59,915 bases of DNA from an uncultured Prevotella sp. (lineage in GTDB: Bacteria; Bacteroidota; Bacteroidia; Bacteroidales; Bacteroidaceae), in the NCBI GenBank assembly GCA_905236755.1, contig CAJOCR010000019.1, positions 1 through 59,915 on the forward strand, written 5' to 3'. Shown piece by piece: positions 1 to 6,929 of this stretch (the stretch's first letter is position 1; each line of letters opens with the position of its first letter). Under the pieces are notes generated by a model. The model had not been told where the DNA came from, ran no database searches, and saw only the letters and a list, made by a program, of their open reading frames with translations. A program made the translations under genes and the position numbers.

Positions 1-604
1 TGATAATATTGCTGTTGGTGCTTTTGAAAACAAGTTTTCCAAGCACCACAACAATATCACCATCCTCTTAGAGGATTATTCATTCATACACTAGAAAATT
101 AAGCGCTGATGCACCAATGCGCAAATAAGCGCAAAGGATATCAATCTGCATCTCCCTGTTATATTCTATACAATGTAACTGCACAAACAACTCCTTTCTA
201 AAACGCCTTAATTTTATTATCACGATAATAAGATAAAAGCTTTTTGATTCACCAAAATAATTGTATGTCTTGCGTAGATTTGTTTAGTTCTACATCAGTT
301 TGATATCATTTGCACGATTGTGCAATGGTGCATCAGCACATTATTTTCCAAGCTTAAGCATGAGAGCCCGAACTTGTGAGGGAGGGATATTTGGGTGAAC
401 CTGATGGGAGCTTGCTCACAAAAGGGTTCAGAGAAATATACCACACGACTTTGAAGAAGCCGTTCATGCTTAAGCATTTTCTTAAAAAACTTATAATGCA
501 TTCGTGTGATTCGTGCGATTCGTGTTCACTCACCAAATGACTAAACAACCAAACCACAAATTTTTAATATTGAATTTTTGCAGCAAGAAACGCAACCAGT
601 TAGT

Positions 605-640
605 TAGCCCTTCCCTACTGGGGAGGGATGGGAGAGGCTA
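605..640. repeat. Bracketing repeat: TAGCC/GGCTA-armed hairpin with G-rich tail
   Basis: Arms TAGCC and GGCTA enclose a CCCTTCCC/GGGGAGGG hairpin followed by a G-rich tail. It belongs to the same family as the copies at 3161-3199, 6887-6927, 11518-11560, 14449-14490, 15696-15738 and 45481-45520. It directly abuts the terminator to its right. Confidence 0.75.
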
Positions 641-670
641 AAAAAAAAGGAGGCACATCACTGTGCCTCC
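640..670 (-). terminator. Rho-independent terminator for leftward transcription
   Basis: On the minus strand a GGAGGCACA/TGTGCCTCC stem with a 4-nt loop (649-670) is followed immediately by a run of nine T. It would end transcripts coming leftward from the DGR RT, about 500 bases after the RT stop codon. Confidence 0.85.
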
Positions 671-1147
671 TTAAATACTTCGCATAGTGGACCGCTGTCC
701 ACACAAAAGAATATTTTATTAAATTATTCGATAAAAAACGCGTTTCACAACGCATATATCAAGCAGCCCCTCCCAACCTCCCCGATAGGGGAGGAGTTCA
801 ATCAGTTTGAGAAGAGCTATTCATTTCTCATTATTAATTACTCATTAGCGAAGCTTGCTTCGCGCTTCTCTCCCCCCGCCATTGCTTTCCCTCGGCTATC
901 GCCGAACAGCGACCGTTGGTTCCCCTTCTGGGAGGGAGCCTCGGCAAAGCCGAGGATTATCAGTTGAAGAGCTATATTTTTTAAGCGCGGAGCGCTCGTT
1001 TATCATTTATAACCTTTGAACTTTGAGGTTTGAGTTTTATTCTTTGAACTTTGAGGTTTGAGATTTGAACTTTATGATTACATTCAATGTTACTTCTCTC
1101 GTTTATTCGACTTCGTCGACTGCGTCCACTCGGTCAGTGACCTTCGG

Positions 1148-1196
1148 TTCAATATTCAATGTTCAATGTTCAATATTCAATATTCAATGTTCAATA
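1148..1196. repeat. Tandem heptamer array (TTCAATR)x7
   Basis: Seven uninterrupted copies of TTCAATA/TTCAATG are followed by the palindrome-like ATTGCTTGCAAT. The stop codon and last few codons of the RT lie inside the array. Similar short arrays occur near 8876-8900, 9151-9168, 11458-11490, 12928-12945, 14335-14360 and 19532-19558. Confidence 0.9.
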
Positions 1197-2475
1197 GCAT
1201 TGCTTGCAATGCGATAACTCCACATTGTAAAGTTCGCTTGCTGCTAACTTTACAGAAGTCACCAGTGACTTCTATCATCTGCCACCACGACTCATCGATG
1301 CAGCTCACGAGCTTACGACGGAGGTTATACGCCTTGTAGTGGCAGAAATGACCGAGGTATGAGTTTACTACCGACACAAACCGCTCCACATTCTCTTCCA
1401 TCTTGTCAGGATTGGTGAGCGCTATCTGGTTCCAGTTGGCTATGGCATCAAAGGCAAAGCCCACACTGCGCTTGCTAACGTATATGCGTCCCGGCATTAT
1501 GTGCCCACCAATAAACGACACACCCTTACTATAGTGTTGCAGGTAGTGTTTCTTTGGATGCATCCTCAGCCCTAACTGTTTCATCTTCTGTTCCAGTCTC
1601 AGCCTCATGAGAAGCAACATCTCCTTGTTCTGGTGTATCATCACTATATCGTCAACATACCTACCGAAGTATTCTATGCCACACGACACGATGTATTTGT
1701 CTATCTCGTCAAGATATAACGACACCGTGAGCTGACTCGTCAACCTGCCTATTGGCAGTCCATGCTTACCATCACTGTTAAACAGACTTTTCTTCTTTGG
1801 CAGTCCGTTCCAATATTCCTTTGGGCAGCGTCGCACGCAGTGGGTCTCTGGACGGTCATAGACTATTGCCCACAACAGATAGATTATCTCCATCTTGTCG
1901 TCGCCATGATAGAAATACTCTATAAACCATGCCATCTTGCTATACAGGCGTTCCTTAGGCATACTCATAAAGCACGACTCAATGTCGTCCTTCATTATCC
2001 ACGCATCCTCGGTATAGTTCTTTGTGCACTCTTTTATTGCCTGTGCTATGAACTCAATGCCGAATGACGTGCCCTTGCCCTTACGTGTAGAGAAATTCTC
2101 ATCAAGGAGAAACAGCTCCATATACGGCTCCACCTTATCAGCCACTACATGATCGCACACCCTGCTCTCGAAAGAAGGTGCAAACACCTCTCTCTTCACT
2201 GGTTTCTCTACGATGAACACAATGCTTCTCGCTGGATGATAGCAATGGTGATTCACCTCGTCGCATATTGTCAAACATCGACTTTCAAAATCTTTATAAA
2301 ACTGAAGAGCATTGAAGGTATCTTCCTTACCTTGTTTACATTCATAGAATGCAGTAAACACATCCTCAGCCTTTAAATGCCCCACGGGCAGTTTATCCCA
2401 TTGTTCCTGTTTCTGAATCGGATAAGGTCGCTTCGGCAGTATCACCTTCTGCACCTCCGTCAGTGGCTTTCTCAT
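1177..2475 (-). CDS. DGR-type reverse transcriptase
   Basis: This reverse transcriptase copies the template-repeat RNA with adenine-specific errors and supplies cDNA for mutagenic homing into the variable repeats. Its 432 residues show the RT order: KGKGTSFG near 132-139, motif A with Asp164 in KDDIESCF, the DGR signature GLPIGRLTSQ at 239-248 (the SQ form that separates DGR RTs from retroviral and most group II RTs), the active-site YVDD at 273-276, and GVSFIGG near 318-324. There is no maturase or endonuclease domain, as expected for DGR RTs. The start codon lies 83 nt inside the upstream accessory gene; no later in-frame ATG precedes the conserved domain, so the overlap is probably real. 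The last residues are encoded by a repeat array and may not matter functionally. The TR and two VRs with adenine-directed differences make the assignment very firm. Confidence 0.97.
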   Translation of the reverse strand: MRKPLTEVQKVILPKRPYPIQKQEQWDKLPVGHLKAEDVFTAFYECKQGKEDTFNALQFYKDFESRCLTICDEVNHHCYHPARSIVFIVEKPVKREVFAPSFESRVCDHVVADKVEPYMELFLLDENFSTRKGKGTSFGIEFIAQAIKECTKNYTEDAWIMKDDIESCFMSMPKERLYSKMAWFIEYFYHGDDKMEIIYLLWAIVYDRPETHCVRRCPKEYWNGLPKKKSLFNSDGKHGLPIGRLTSQLTVSLYLDEIDKYIVSCGIEYFGRYVDDIVMIHQNKEMLLLMRLRLEQKMKQLGLRMHPKKHYLQHYSKGVSFIGGHIMPGRIYVSKRSVGFAFDAIANWNQIALTNPDKMEENVERFVSVVNSYLGHFCHYKAYNLRRKLVSCIDESWWQMIEVTGDFCKVSSKRTLQCGVIALQAMLLNIEY

Positions 2476-2968
2476 TTCGTTTGTTTCTTACGTCAATAAT
2501 ATAGTTTCGTAAATTGTTAAGGAATGTCATACATTCCATAGGCGTCTTATTGGCTATATCATAGTCTATGATAATCTGCTCTATGTCGCTCTTTATGGCT
2601 TTCACTTTTTGTCGCACCTTGCGAGGTTCAACCATCAGCGAAGGATCATCAATAGCTATCAGCTTTTCACTCTCAGTGGTGTCAACGCCTTTAATTATCA
2701 CTTTCGAGCCATCAGGCTCTGAATGCACCACCTCACCACCTTCTTTCTTCACCTGTTCAAGTATGCTGTTGAGCACCTGACAGGGAAAACCAGCACGGTA
2801 ATAGGTTGTGCCGTCATGCATCTGTTTCTTTTTTACTTTGTAGCCTCTCAAGTGTCCCAGTGCAAAGGCACCTGCGTTATAGGCTTGATAAAATCTTCCA
2901 TTTCTTACTATTATTACTTCTTTATTCTCTTTTTCCTCCTGCTGTTTTATTATATCGTAAATGTTCAT
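2393..2968 (-). CDS. MutS domain-I-like DGR accessory protein
   Basis: This 191-residue protein aligns by eye with the mismatch-binding N-terminal domain of MutS. The stretch VRNGRFYQAYN (about 21-31) matches the MutS GDFYE loop, and AGFPCQVLNSILEQ (about 59-72) matches the MutS AGIPYHAVENYL region. The rest of MutS (clamp, ATPase) is absent. The C-terminal third is helical and ends in an acidic, low-complexity tail. MutS-like accessory genes are a known but poorly understood companion of some DGRs. The intercalating Phe of the MutS FxE motif is kept (Phe26), but the Glu is replaced by Gln28. The gene is directly upstream of, and overlaps, the RT, so the two are probably co-translated. A role in cDNA or heteroduplex handling during homing is inference. 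Confidence 0.85.
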   Translation of the reverse strand: MNIYDIIKQQEEKENKEVIIVRNGRFYQAYNAGAFALGHLRGYKVKKKQMHDGTTYYRAGFPCQVLNSILEQVKKEGGEVVHSEPDGSKVIIKGVDTTESEKLIAIDDPSLMVEPRKVRQKVKAIKSDIEQIIIDYDIANKTPMECMTFLNNLRNYIIDVRNKRNEKATDGGAEGDTAEATLSDSETGTMG

Positions 2969-2974
2969 TAAAAG

Positions 2975-3030
2975 ACCCTTCCCACCCTCCCCTCGAGAGG
3001 GGAGGAGCTATAAGACCCCTCCAACTTCAA
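2975..3030. repeat. Bracketing repeat, C-tail plus hairpin, upstream of the MutS-like gene
   Basis: On the plus strand a C-rich tail (CCCTTCCCACC) leads into the hairpin CTCCCCTCGAGAGGGGAG. Read in the direction of the leftward gene this is hairpin then G-rich tail, 7 bases upstream of its start codon. A partial copy (GACCCCTCC) follows. Confidence 0.7.
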
Positions 3031-3099
3031 TGGCCTCCATTTAGCGGGGCCTTGCTCCGGGCGCATCTTTATCATTTATCATTTCTCCTTTATCATTTA

Positions 3100-3130
3100 G
3101 CAGTGTGATGCGCTGTGCGCATCGCACTGC
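3100..3130. other. 14-bp hairpin in the TR-to-RT spacer
   Basis: The arms at 3100-3113 and 3117-3130 (GCAGTGTGATGCGC and its complement with one G-T wobble) enclose a 3-nt loop. The hairpin lies on the 3' side of the TR in the direction of the DGR genes. In the well-studied Bordetella phage DGR the RNA segment 3' of the TR is needed for cDNA synthesis, so this could be part of the TR RNA fold; that role is inference. Confidence 0.6.
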
Positions 3131-3132
3131 GC

Positions 3133-3154
3133 AAAAGAATATGCTATAACGGGA
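3133..3154 (-). repeat. Degenerate copy of the TR 3' end
   Basis: This 22-base stretch matches 3212-3233, the junction between the TR 3' end and its flank, at 19 of 22 positions. The two copies are 79 bases apart with a bracketing repeat between them. Confidence 0.65.
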
Positions 3155-3160
3155 GTTAGT

Positions 3161-3199
3161 TGGTTAGCCCCCTCCCTTTGGAGGGGGATGGGGGAGGCT
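3161..3199. repeat. Bracketing repeat 22 bases beyond the TR 3' end
   Basis: Arms AGCC/GGCT surround a CCTCCC/GGAGGG hairpin with the tail GGGATGGGGGAGG. It has the same orientation and spacing relative to the TR as copies found at the 3' ends of minus-strand genes. Confidence 0.8.
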
Positions 3200-3220
3200 G
3201 CTATGTTTACAAGAAGAACA

Positions 3221-3346
3221 TGCGATAACGGGACGAACTCCGCGGTTATTTGTATTCGAGTTGGACTTAGCGTTGTTGCCGTTCAAGTTGAAGTTGCCGT
3301 TGTTGTTCCAGTTGACGTTGAAGCCATTAGCGGCCGAGAACTCGCT
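3221..3346 (-). repeat. DGR template repeat (TR)
   Basis: This 126-bp template is invariant and non-coding; its information is written into VR1 and VR2. In the target reading frame it spells 14 Asn codons (AAC/AAT), the adenine-rich design typical of DGR templates: AAY codons can change to many residues but never to a stop. The coding-strand 3' end (CGCGGAGTTCGTCCCGTTAT) is unchanged in both VRs and is the likely initiation-of-mutagenic-homing segment. The 5' part (AGCGAGTTCTCGGCCGCTAA) is also unchanged. The template has 39 adenines on the coding strand, 20 of which are altered in at least one VR. An open frame crosses the TR but lacks a plausible gene context. Confidence 0.97.
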
Positions 3347-3388
3347 AAACACGAACCAGTATGTTACCCGTACTTCTGCTTTACTTGG

Positions 3389-3640
3389 AAGACCCATCCC
3401 AACCTTCCCTCCAGAGGGAAGGAGTTGTAAACAGACAAATACCTCCTGCTAATATCTCTCCCCTCATGAGGGGAGTAAGGAGGGGTCTTAAATCTCTCCC
3501 CTCTTGAGGGGAGTTGGAGGGGTCTTTCCCAAGTCGGTAACCCATATTCTTTCTTGTCTTGCTCTCTTTCGGAAACCGTAGTCGCCGAAAATCTGGCGTT
3601 TTCCTCCCCTTATGAAGGGGAGGGTTAGGGAGGAGTTGGG
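3389..3640. repeat. Cluster of four bracketing repeats upstream of the TR
   Basis: There are successive hairpin units CCTTCCCTCCAGAGGGAAGG (3399-3421 region), CTCCCCTCATGAGGGGAG (3459-3476 region), CTCCCCTCTTGAGGGGAG (3507-3524 region) and CTCCCCTTATGAAGGGGAG (3603-3622 region), each with a C- or G-rich tail. The first points its G-rich side at the TR; the others have the opposite orientation. No gene is visible between the TR and avd. Confidence 0.75.
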
Positions 3641-3754
3641 GCACTTAAAAGAAAAACCGAGAAAACATCCAAATATGAATGTGGAATTTTGAATTATTAA
3701 TGCCTACGGCATTTCAACTCCTAACTCCTATCTTCTAACTCCTAACTCATTTGG

Positions 3755-3854
3755 CGCTTCGCTTAACGTGTAATTACCGAAAATTGACGTAAATTTTTCG
3801 AAAATTATTTTTCTTTGATTTAACATATAATTTATGATAATTTGCGATTAATTT
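3755..3854. repeat. 100-bp AT-rich block, copy A (between avd and TR)
   Basis: This block is identical to 11300-11399 except for one base (GACGTAAA against GACGCAAA). It lies about 410 bases upstream of the TR in the direction of DGR transcription, while the other copy lies upstream of the second DGR target gene. It has no coding potential. A shared promoter or regulatory element is the simplest guess. Confidence 0.85.
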
Positions 3855-3967
3855 TTGATAATTCGCGTCTGCGTAAGCAAAATAACTTAACATCTCATTA
3901 TTTCCGTTGGTCAAATGAACTTCTTCCCTCGGGAACAGCCAGCGTCGCAGTCAATAGCAACGGCGGT

Positions 3968-4309
3968 TCACGTCTTCGCGTTCTTCCACGCCGTGCATTG
4001 CTTTCCCATCGACTCTATCAGTTCTGCGTAGGGCACATACTGCCGTTCGGTCATTGCCCTGCTTGCAACGCAAGTTCTGAAGAGCGACCTCAACACCACT
4101 ATCTTTTCAGCCAGTAGTGTCAAGGCTTCCACCTTGTCTTTCTGTCTGTTGGCGTGAGTTATACCCTCCAGAATATCGATGTTCAGGCTAATCATTCTTT
4201 CACCCAAGGTATATCGATAAAACCTTTCAAACTTCTTTAACATTTCTAATTGCATTTTTAATAGACGCTCAGCGTCTCTGTATATCTTTAGATCTTGTGA
4301 ATTTGCCAC
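3968..4309 (-). CDS. avd: Avd-type DGR accessory protein (four-helix bundle)
   Basis: This is a 113-residue, basic, all-helical protein of the Avd / 23S rRNA intervening-sequence-protein-like family. In the Bordetella phage DGR, Avd forms a pentameric barrel that binds the RT and the TR RNA and is essential for mutagenic homing. Family features seen here are YRDAERLLKMQLEML in helix 1, the LGERM...IDILEGITHANR stretch in helix 2, the VVLRSLFRTC segment in helix 3, and the C-terminal RQYVPYAELIESMGKQCTAW, ending on the family's usual Gly/Trp region. Its length is close to the usual 110-130 residues. It lies between the first target gene and the TR, the classic target-avd-TR-RT order, here with a MutS-like gene inserted before the RT. 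Confidence 0.92.
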   Translation of the reverse strand: MANSQDLKIYRDAERLLKMQLEMLKKFERFYRYTLGERMISLNIDILEGITHANRQKDKVEALTLLAEKIVVLRSLFRTCVASRAMTERQYVPYAELIESMGKQCTAWKNAKT

Positions 4310-4318
4310 TTTTTTTCG

Positions 4319-4398
4319 ACCGCCTTACGGCGGTAAACGATTCTTCGAATTCGGCAGCGGCTCTGAAAAGGGAGCCGCGCCCTATGAATTCGAAGAAT
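4319..4398. other. Tandem hairpins downstream of VR1 (candidate DGR cruciform)
   Basis: Two hairpins lie back to back. The first is ACCGCC-TTAC-GGCGGT (4319-4334). The second is a long compound stem with outer arms ATTCTTCGAATTC/GAATTCGAAGAAT (4340-4352, 4386-4398) and inner arms GCGGCTC/GAGCCGC (4357-4363, 4372-4378). The near edge is 39 bases beyond the VR1 3' end. A pair with the same inner core lies 3' of VR2 at 8926-9002. Hairpins just beyond the VR are known to assist target recognition in other DGRs; this role here is inferred. Confidence 0.75.
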
Positions 4399-4431
4399 TT
4401 TAATAGATGAATTATTAAATTGGTAAATAGG

Positions 4432-6378
4432 TCAGAATGCGATAACGGGACGAACTCCGCGGTTATTTGTAAACGAGTAGGACTTGGCGTCGTTGCCGCC
4501 CAAGTAGAAGTTGCCGTTGTGGCCCCAGTAGACGCCGAAGCCATTAGCGGCCGAGAACTCGCTACTGGTCCAATACCAGCAACTATACTTGCTTGCGAGG
4601 TAAGCCATGAGCCATGGCTTTTCGCCTGTATCGGTATTTGAGTGTACGCTTGCTGCACGGCTGAAATAGCCCTCTACAGCAGTTTTGTTGGCTTCTGATA
4701 CACTTGGTATATACCAGTACTTTGTACCACCTTCGCTAAACTCAGAGTTATCACTTACATTACCACCTAAGTTCTTGGCTATCTCCCAGTACTGACCGAT
4801 AGAGCCAAGGAACCAACCACTGGTGCCTACAGGGGCTGCAAACTTAGAAGAGTTGTATGTTGAACTCTCTGAAGAGCCTGGTGTTCCCTCGGCAACTGTT
4901 GAGTTATTGGTCAAACCTACATCAGCTGTACCGAAGTGGGTAGCATACCATGCTGATGGATATTTTGTTGTCAGCTTAGTTGTTTCCACACCACTGTTTT
5001 CTGTCTTGTCCTGAGCCATTATCTTTGCTGTCTCTGTGCGACCGTCTCTGTCTGCCTTTACATCAGCAAGAGTAGTCTTGAGGGTGTTCAAGGCTGTTGA
5101 GATATATGCTGCACTCGACTCTGCCCACTTCAGCTGTGCGCCTGCGCTGGCAATAGCCACTGCATAGCCGTGGAAATAGCCTGCCGAGCGGTCGGTAGCT
5201 GTTGTGTTGTTGCTGAAGATAACAGCTATTGGATAATGAGTGGCTGTTGCAGTGCCCTCGGTATAAGGACCCCATGAACCATCGTTGAACAGATAGTGAC
5301 CTACTGTTGGTGTTGACACACCTGCTGACACACGTGGGTCGGCAGAGCCATCACCCCTTAGGGTTACCGTTACATTGTAGTTGTGGTTGCGCACAAGAAC
5401 AAACTCGGTGAGGTCAACCTGCTGTTGCTGGTTTATACCACCTGGATACACCTGATACATTATATCCCAGTTAGTGCCGTCCATCTGCTTGCGTGTCCAC
5501 ACATTGACATAAGTAGCACGAGGAGGAGCCACCTTGCTGTTACGCTGTGTCTGTGAGGTGATACCTGGCACTCTGTCGTTATAGTTCTCATACACATAGA
5601 AGCTCTTGGTGACTGTGGTAGTAGGAGTAATCTCTTCTACAGGAGCATCAAAATACTCCACCTGTGGAGGGTTACCACCGTTCTCGGCTGTCTTCAGTGT
5701 TGACACCGCCATCACATTACGCACCTGATAAGCAAAGATCTGCTTGCCGTCTGATGCTGTGATGTTAACGGTTACCTTAGCACACTGGCGCACAAGGTTA
5801 AGTGTTACTGTTGCTACATTGTTTGTCACTGTCACTGCCACCTCACCACTGACAAGCACTGGTGCTGTGGCACCTGTGATATCACACAGCTTAACAGCTC
5901 CGTTATAGAGCGAGTAGTTACCCGAAGCGATATCACCATCAGCACTCTTTATGGTGAGTGCCTCAAAGGCCTCTTTGTTCAATGCATGATTGGCAAACAC
6001 CTCAGGATTGCCGATATTGGCAATGGCATAGAATGTAAGATTATCCAAAGAACCAGCGATGTTCATCGAGAATGTACCGCCGTTGGCTGCTTGCGATGAC
6101 GCTGTGTAGCCGTGAGCAACCATTGTTCCCTGTGCATTGAAAGCCACTACGTGCAGGTTGTCAATCCTGTTGTCGGTGTTGTCGCCGCCAAGAGCACGTC
6201 CTGACAGCTCACCTGTCTCAACAGGAGCAACGATATTAGTAGAAAAGGTCACTGTTGTCTCACCTTTTCCAGGGTTCTGCACTTCTTCGTACACAGAATC
6301 AGAGCACGAAGCCAAGGCGAGCGCTCCAACTATGCAAGCACTCAAGCCCAACAATTTGTATGTCAGATTCAGTTTCAT
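4432..6378 (-). CDS. DGR target 1: fimbrillin-like lipoprotein with variable C-terminal lectin-like domain
   Basis: This is a 648-residue surface lipoprotein with signal peptide and lipobox LASC (Cys25). The N-terminal half resembles the Mfa/FimB-type fimbrillin fold, including a GRA site near residue 61 followed by a hydrophobic DNLHVVAF strand, the place where type V pilins are usually cut for strand exchange. A second half starts near VGHYLFNDGSWG and carries FHGYAVAIASAG and WFLGSIGQYWEIAKNLGG. It ends in the variable domain WYWTSSEFSAANG...RGVRPVIAF, similar to the Lcl/DUF1566 C-type-lectin-like fold. VR1 encodes residues 606-647, so the changing residues lie on one C-terminal surface loop system. 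It is likely a pilus-tip or accessory adhesin whose binding site is diversified; the ligand is unknown. It shares its whole architecture with target 2. Confidence 0.93.
   Translation of the reverse strand: MKLNLTYKLLGLSACIVGALALASCSDSVYEEVQNPGKGETTVTFSTNIVAPVETGELSGRALGGDNTDNRIDNLHVVAFNAQGTMVAHGYTASSQAANGGTFSMNIAGSLDNLTFYAIANIGNPEVFANHALNKEAFEALTIKSADGDIASGNYSLYNGAVKLCDITGATAPVLVSGEVAVTVTNNVATVTLNLVRQCAKVTVNITASDGKQIFAYQVRNVMAVSTLKTAENGGNPPQVEYFDAPVEEITPTTTVTKSFYVYENYNDRVPGITSQTQRNSKVAPPRATYVNVWTRKQMDGTNWDIMYQVYPGGINQQQQVDLTEFVLVRNHNYNVTVTLRGDGSADPRVSAGVSTPTVGHYLFNDGSWGPYTEGTATATHYPIAVIFSNNTTATDRSAGYFHGYAVAIASAGAQLKWAESSAAYISTALNTLKTTLADVKADRDGRTETAKIMAQDKTENSGVETTKLTTKYPSAWYATHFGTADVGLTNNSTVAEGTPGSSESSTYNSSKFAAPVGTSGWFLGSIGQYWEIAKNLGGNVSDNSEFSEGGTKYWYIPSVSEANKTAVEGYFSRAASVHSNTDTGEKPWLMAYLASKYSCWYWTSSEFSAANGFGVYWGHNGNFYLGGNDAKSYSFTNNRGVRPVIAF
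4438..4563 (-). repeat. DGR variable repeat VR1
   Basis: This 126-bp VR aligns without gaps to the TR at 3221-3346. It differs at 14 positions, 13 of them at TR coding-strand adenines. The remaining difference is a silent T-to-C change in an Ala codon. Identity ends at ATCGCAT on the 3' side, where VR reads TCTGA (Phe-stop) and TR reads GTTCT. Confidence 0.96.
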
Positions 6379-6409
6379 ATTTTTAGTTAATAAGTTTAAC
6401 CATATATTT

Positions 6410-6450
6410 ACCAGCCTCTCCCCGACCCTCCCCGATAGGGAAGGGAGAAC
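6410..6450. repeat. Bracketing repeat upstream of DGR target 1
   Basis: On the plus strand GCCTCTCCCCGACCCTCCCC is followed by the loop GATA and the return arm GGGAAGGG. In the target 1 direction this reads hairpin, then GGGGAGAGG, about 32 bases before the start codon. Confidence 0.75.
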
Positions 6451-6502
6451 TTTCTGGGAAAGAACTAATTACTCAATATCTTAAAGAACACTCATTTTTT
6501 TC

Positions 6503-6630
6503 TTTTTTATCAAGACGAGTTGATGAGAACTCTGTTCGAATAATTAGAGAATTTGAGAATTTAGGCTGGCGCCCTTAAGTTTTTTTATCAAGACGAGTTG
6601 ATGAGAGTTTTAACTCGAATAATTTGAGAA
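6503..6630. repeat. Two copies of an ATCAAGACGAGTTGAT element
   Basis: Two copies of TTTTTATCAAGACGAGTTGA followed by GAACTCTGTTCGAATAATT-like sequence are spaced about 77 bases apart. Related copies occur at 11179-11243 and 12822-12870. All lie on the upstream side of fimbrial genes. Confidence 0.75.
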
Positions 6631-6886
6631 TTAGAGAATTTTAGTACTAACCTCTATCTCCTAACTCTTTTTTCTATTTTTCTTTTATCAAGAATTTCAG
6701 GAATTTAAGAATTAAGCTAACGCCATTACATATCCTCTTGTATAACATAGAATTATTAAGAATCTCAAAGGCGTATGCCCAATTCTCAAATTCTCTAATT
6801 CTTGATATTTTTTAAGCGCTTTGCGCTTCTTTATCATTTCTCATTTATCGTTTAACATTTAGCACGAAGTGCACAGCTCTCACCCT

Positions 6887-6927
6887 GTTGGTTAGCCCCC
6901 TCCTATCGGAGGGGGATGGGGGAGGCT
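6887..6927. repeat. Bracketing repeat at the 3' end of the 6930-8642 gene
   Basis: GTTGGTTAGCCCCCTCC, loop TATC, then GGAGGGGGATGGGGGAGGCT. It ends two bases from the gene's stop codon region. Confidence 0.8.
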
Positions 6928-6929
6928 TT

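Larger units (their letters stand above)
1..1176. other. Non-coding, repeat-rich region downstream of the DGR RT
   Basis: No credible gene is visible. Short open frames here lack family features and run through repeats. The stretch holds a strong minus-strand terminator near 640-670, a hairpin-plus-G-tail repeat (605-640), another C-tail-plus-hairpin repeat near 762-797, and a (TTCAATR) heptamer array at its right end. The first 560 bases are AT-rich and show nothing I can name. Confidence 0.6.
6379..6929. other. Intergenic repeats between target 1 and the next fimbrial gene
   Basis: No gene is seen. It contains a bracketing repeat (6410-6450) upstream of target 1, two copies of an ATCAAGACGAGTTGAT element (6503-6560 and 6580-6630), an AAGCGCTTTGCGCTT palindrome (6812-6830 region), and a bracketing repeat (6887-6927) touching the 3' end of the next gene. 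Confidence 0.7.

Noticed and set aside
1148..1196. CRISPR array
   Set aside because: Seven-base units without spacers and no cas genes anywhere in the window.
1058..1339. Open frame on the plus strand opposite the RT 3' end
   Set aside because: It runs through heptamer arrays and the antisense of the RT gene; no family match or upstream signals.
1177..2475. Group II intron or retron reverse transcriptase
   Set aside because: No intron domain V/VI or maturase domain, no retron msr/msd; the SQ motif, Avd and TR/VR pairs identify a DGR.
3164..3397. 77-codon frame across the template repeat
   Set aside because: Its sequence is only the TR read in the target frame plus repeat-derived flanks; a DGR template is non-coding and this frame has no signal peptide or context.
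3381..3644. 87-codon frame upstream of the TR
   Set aside because: It consists of translated bracketing repeats (PLHKGR, SPQEGRDL, PSLWREGW) and is not a gene.
4319..4398. Transcription terminator for the first DGR target
   Set aside because: No T run follows either hairpin on the minus strand, and a similar pair occurs 3' of VR2; a structural DGR element is more likely.
4269..4658. 129-codon frame overlapping the target 1 3' end
   Set aside because: It is in another frame of a well-supported gene and contains only antisense or out-of-frame coding.
6887..6927. Ordinary rho-independent terminator
   Set aside because: The hairpin has no T run; it is one of many dispersed copies also found upstream of genes and beside the TR.
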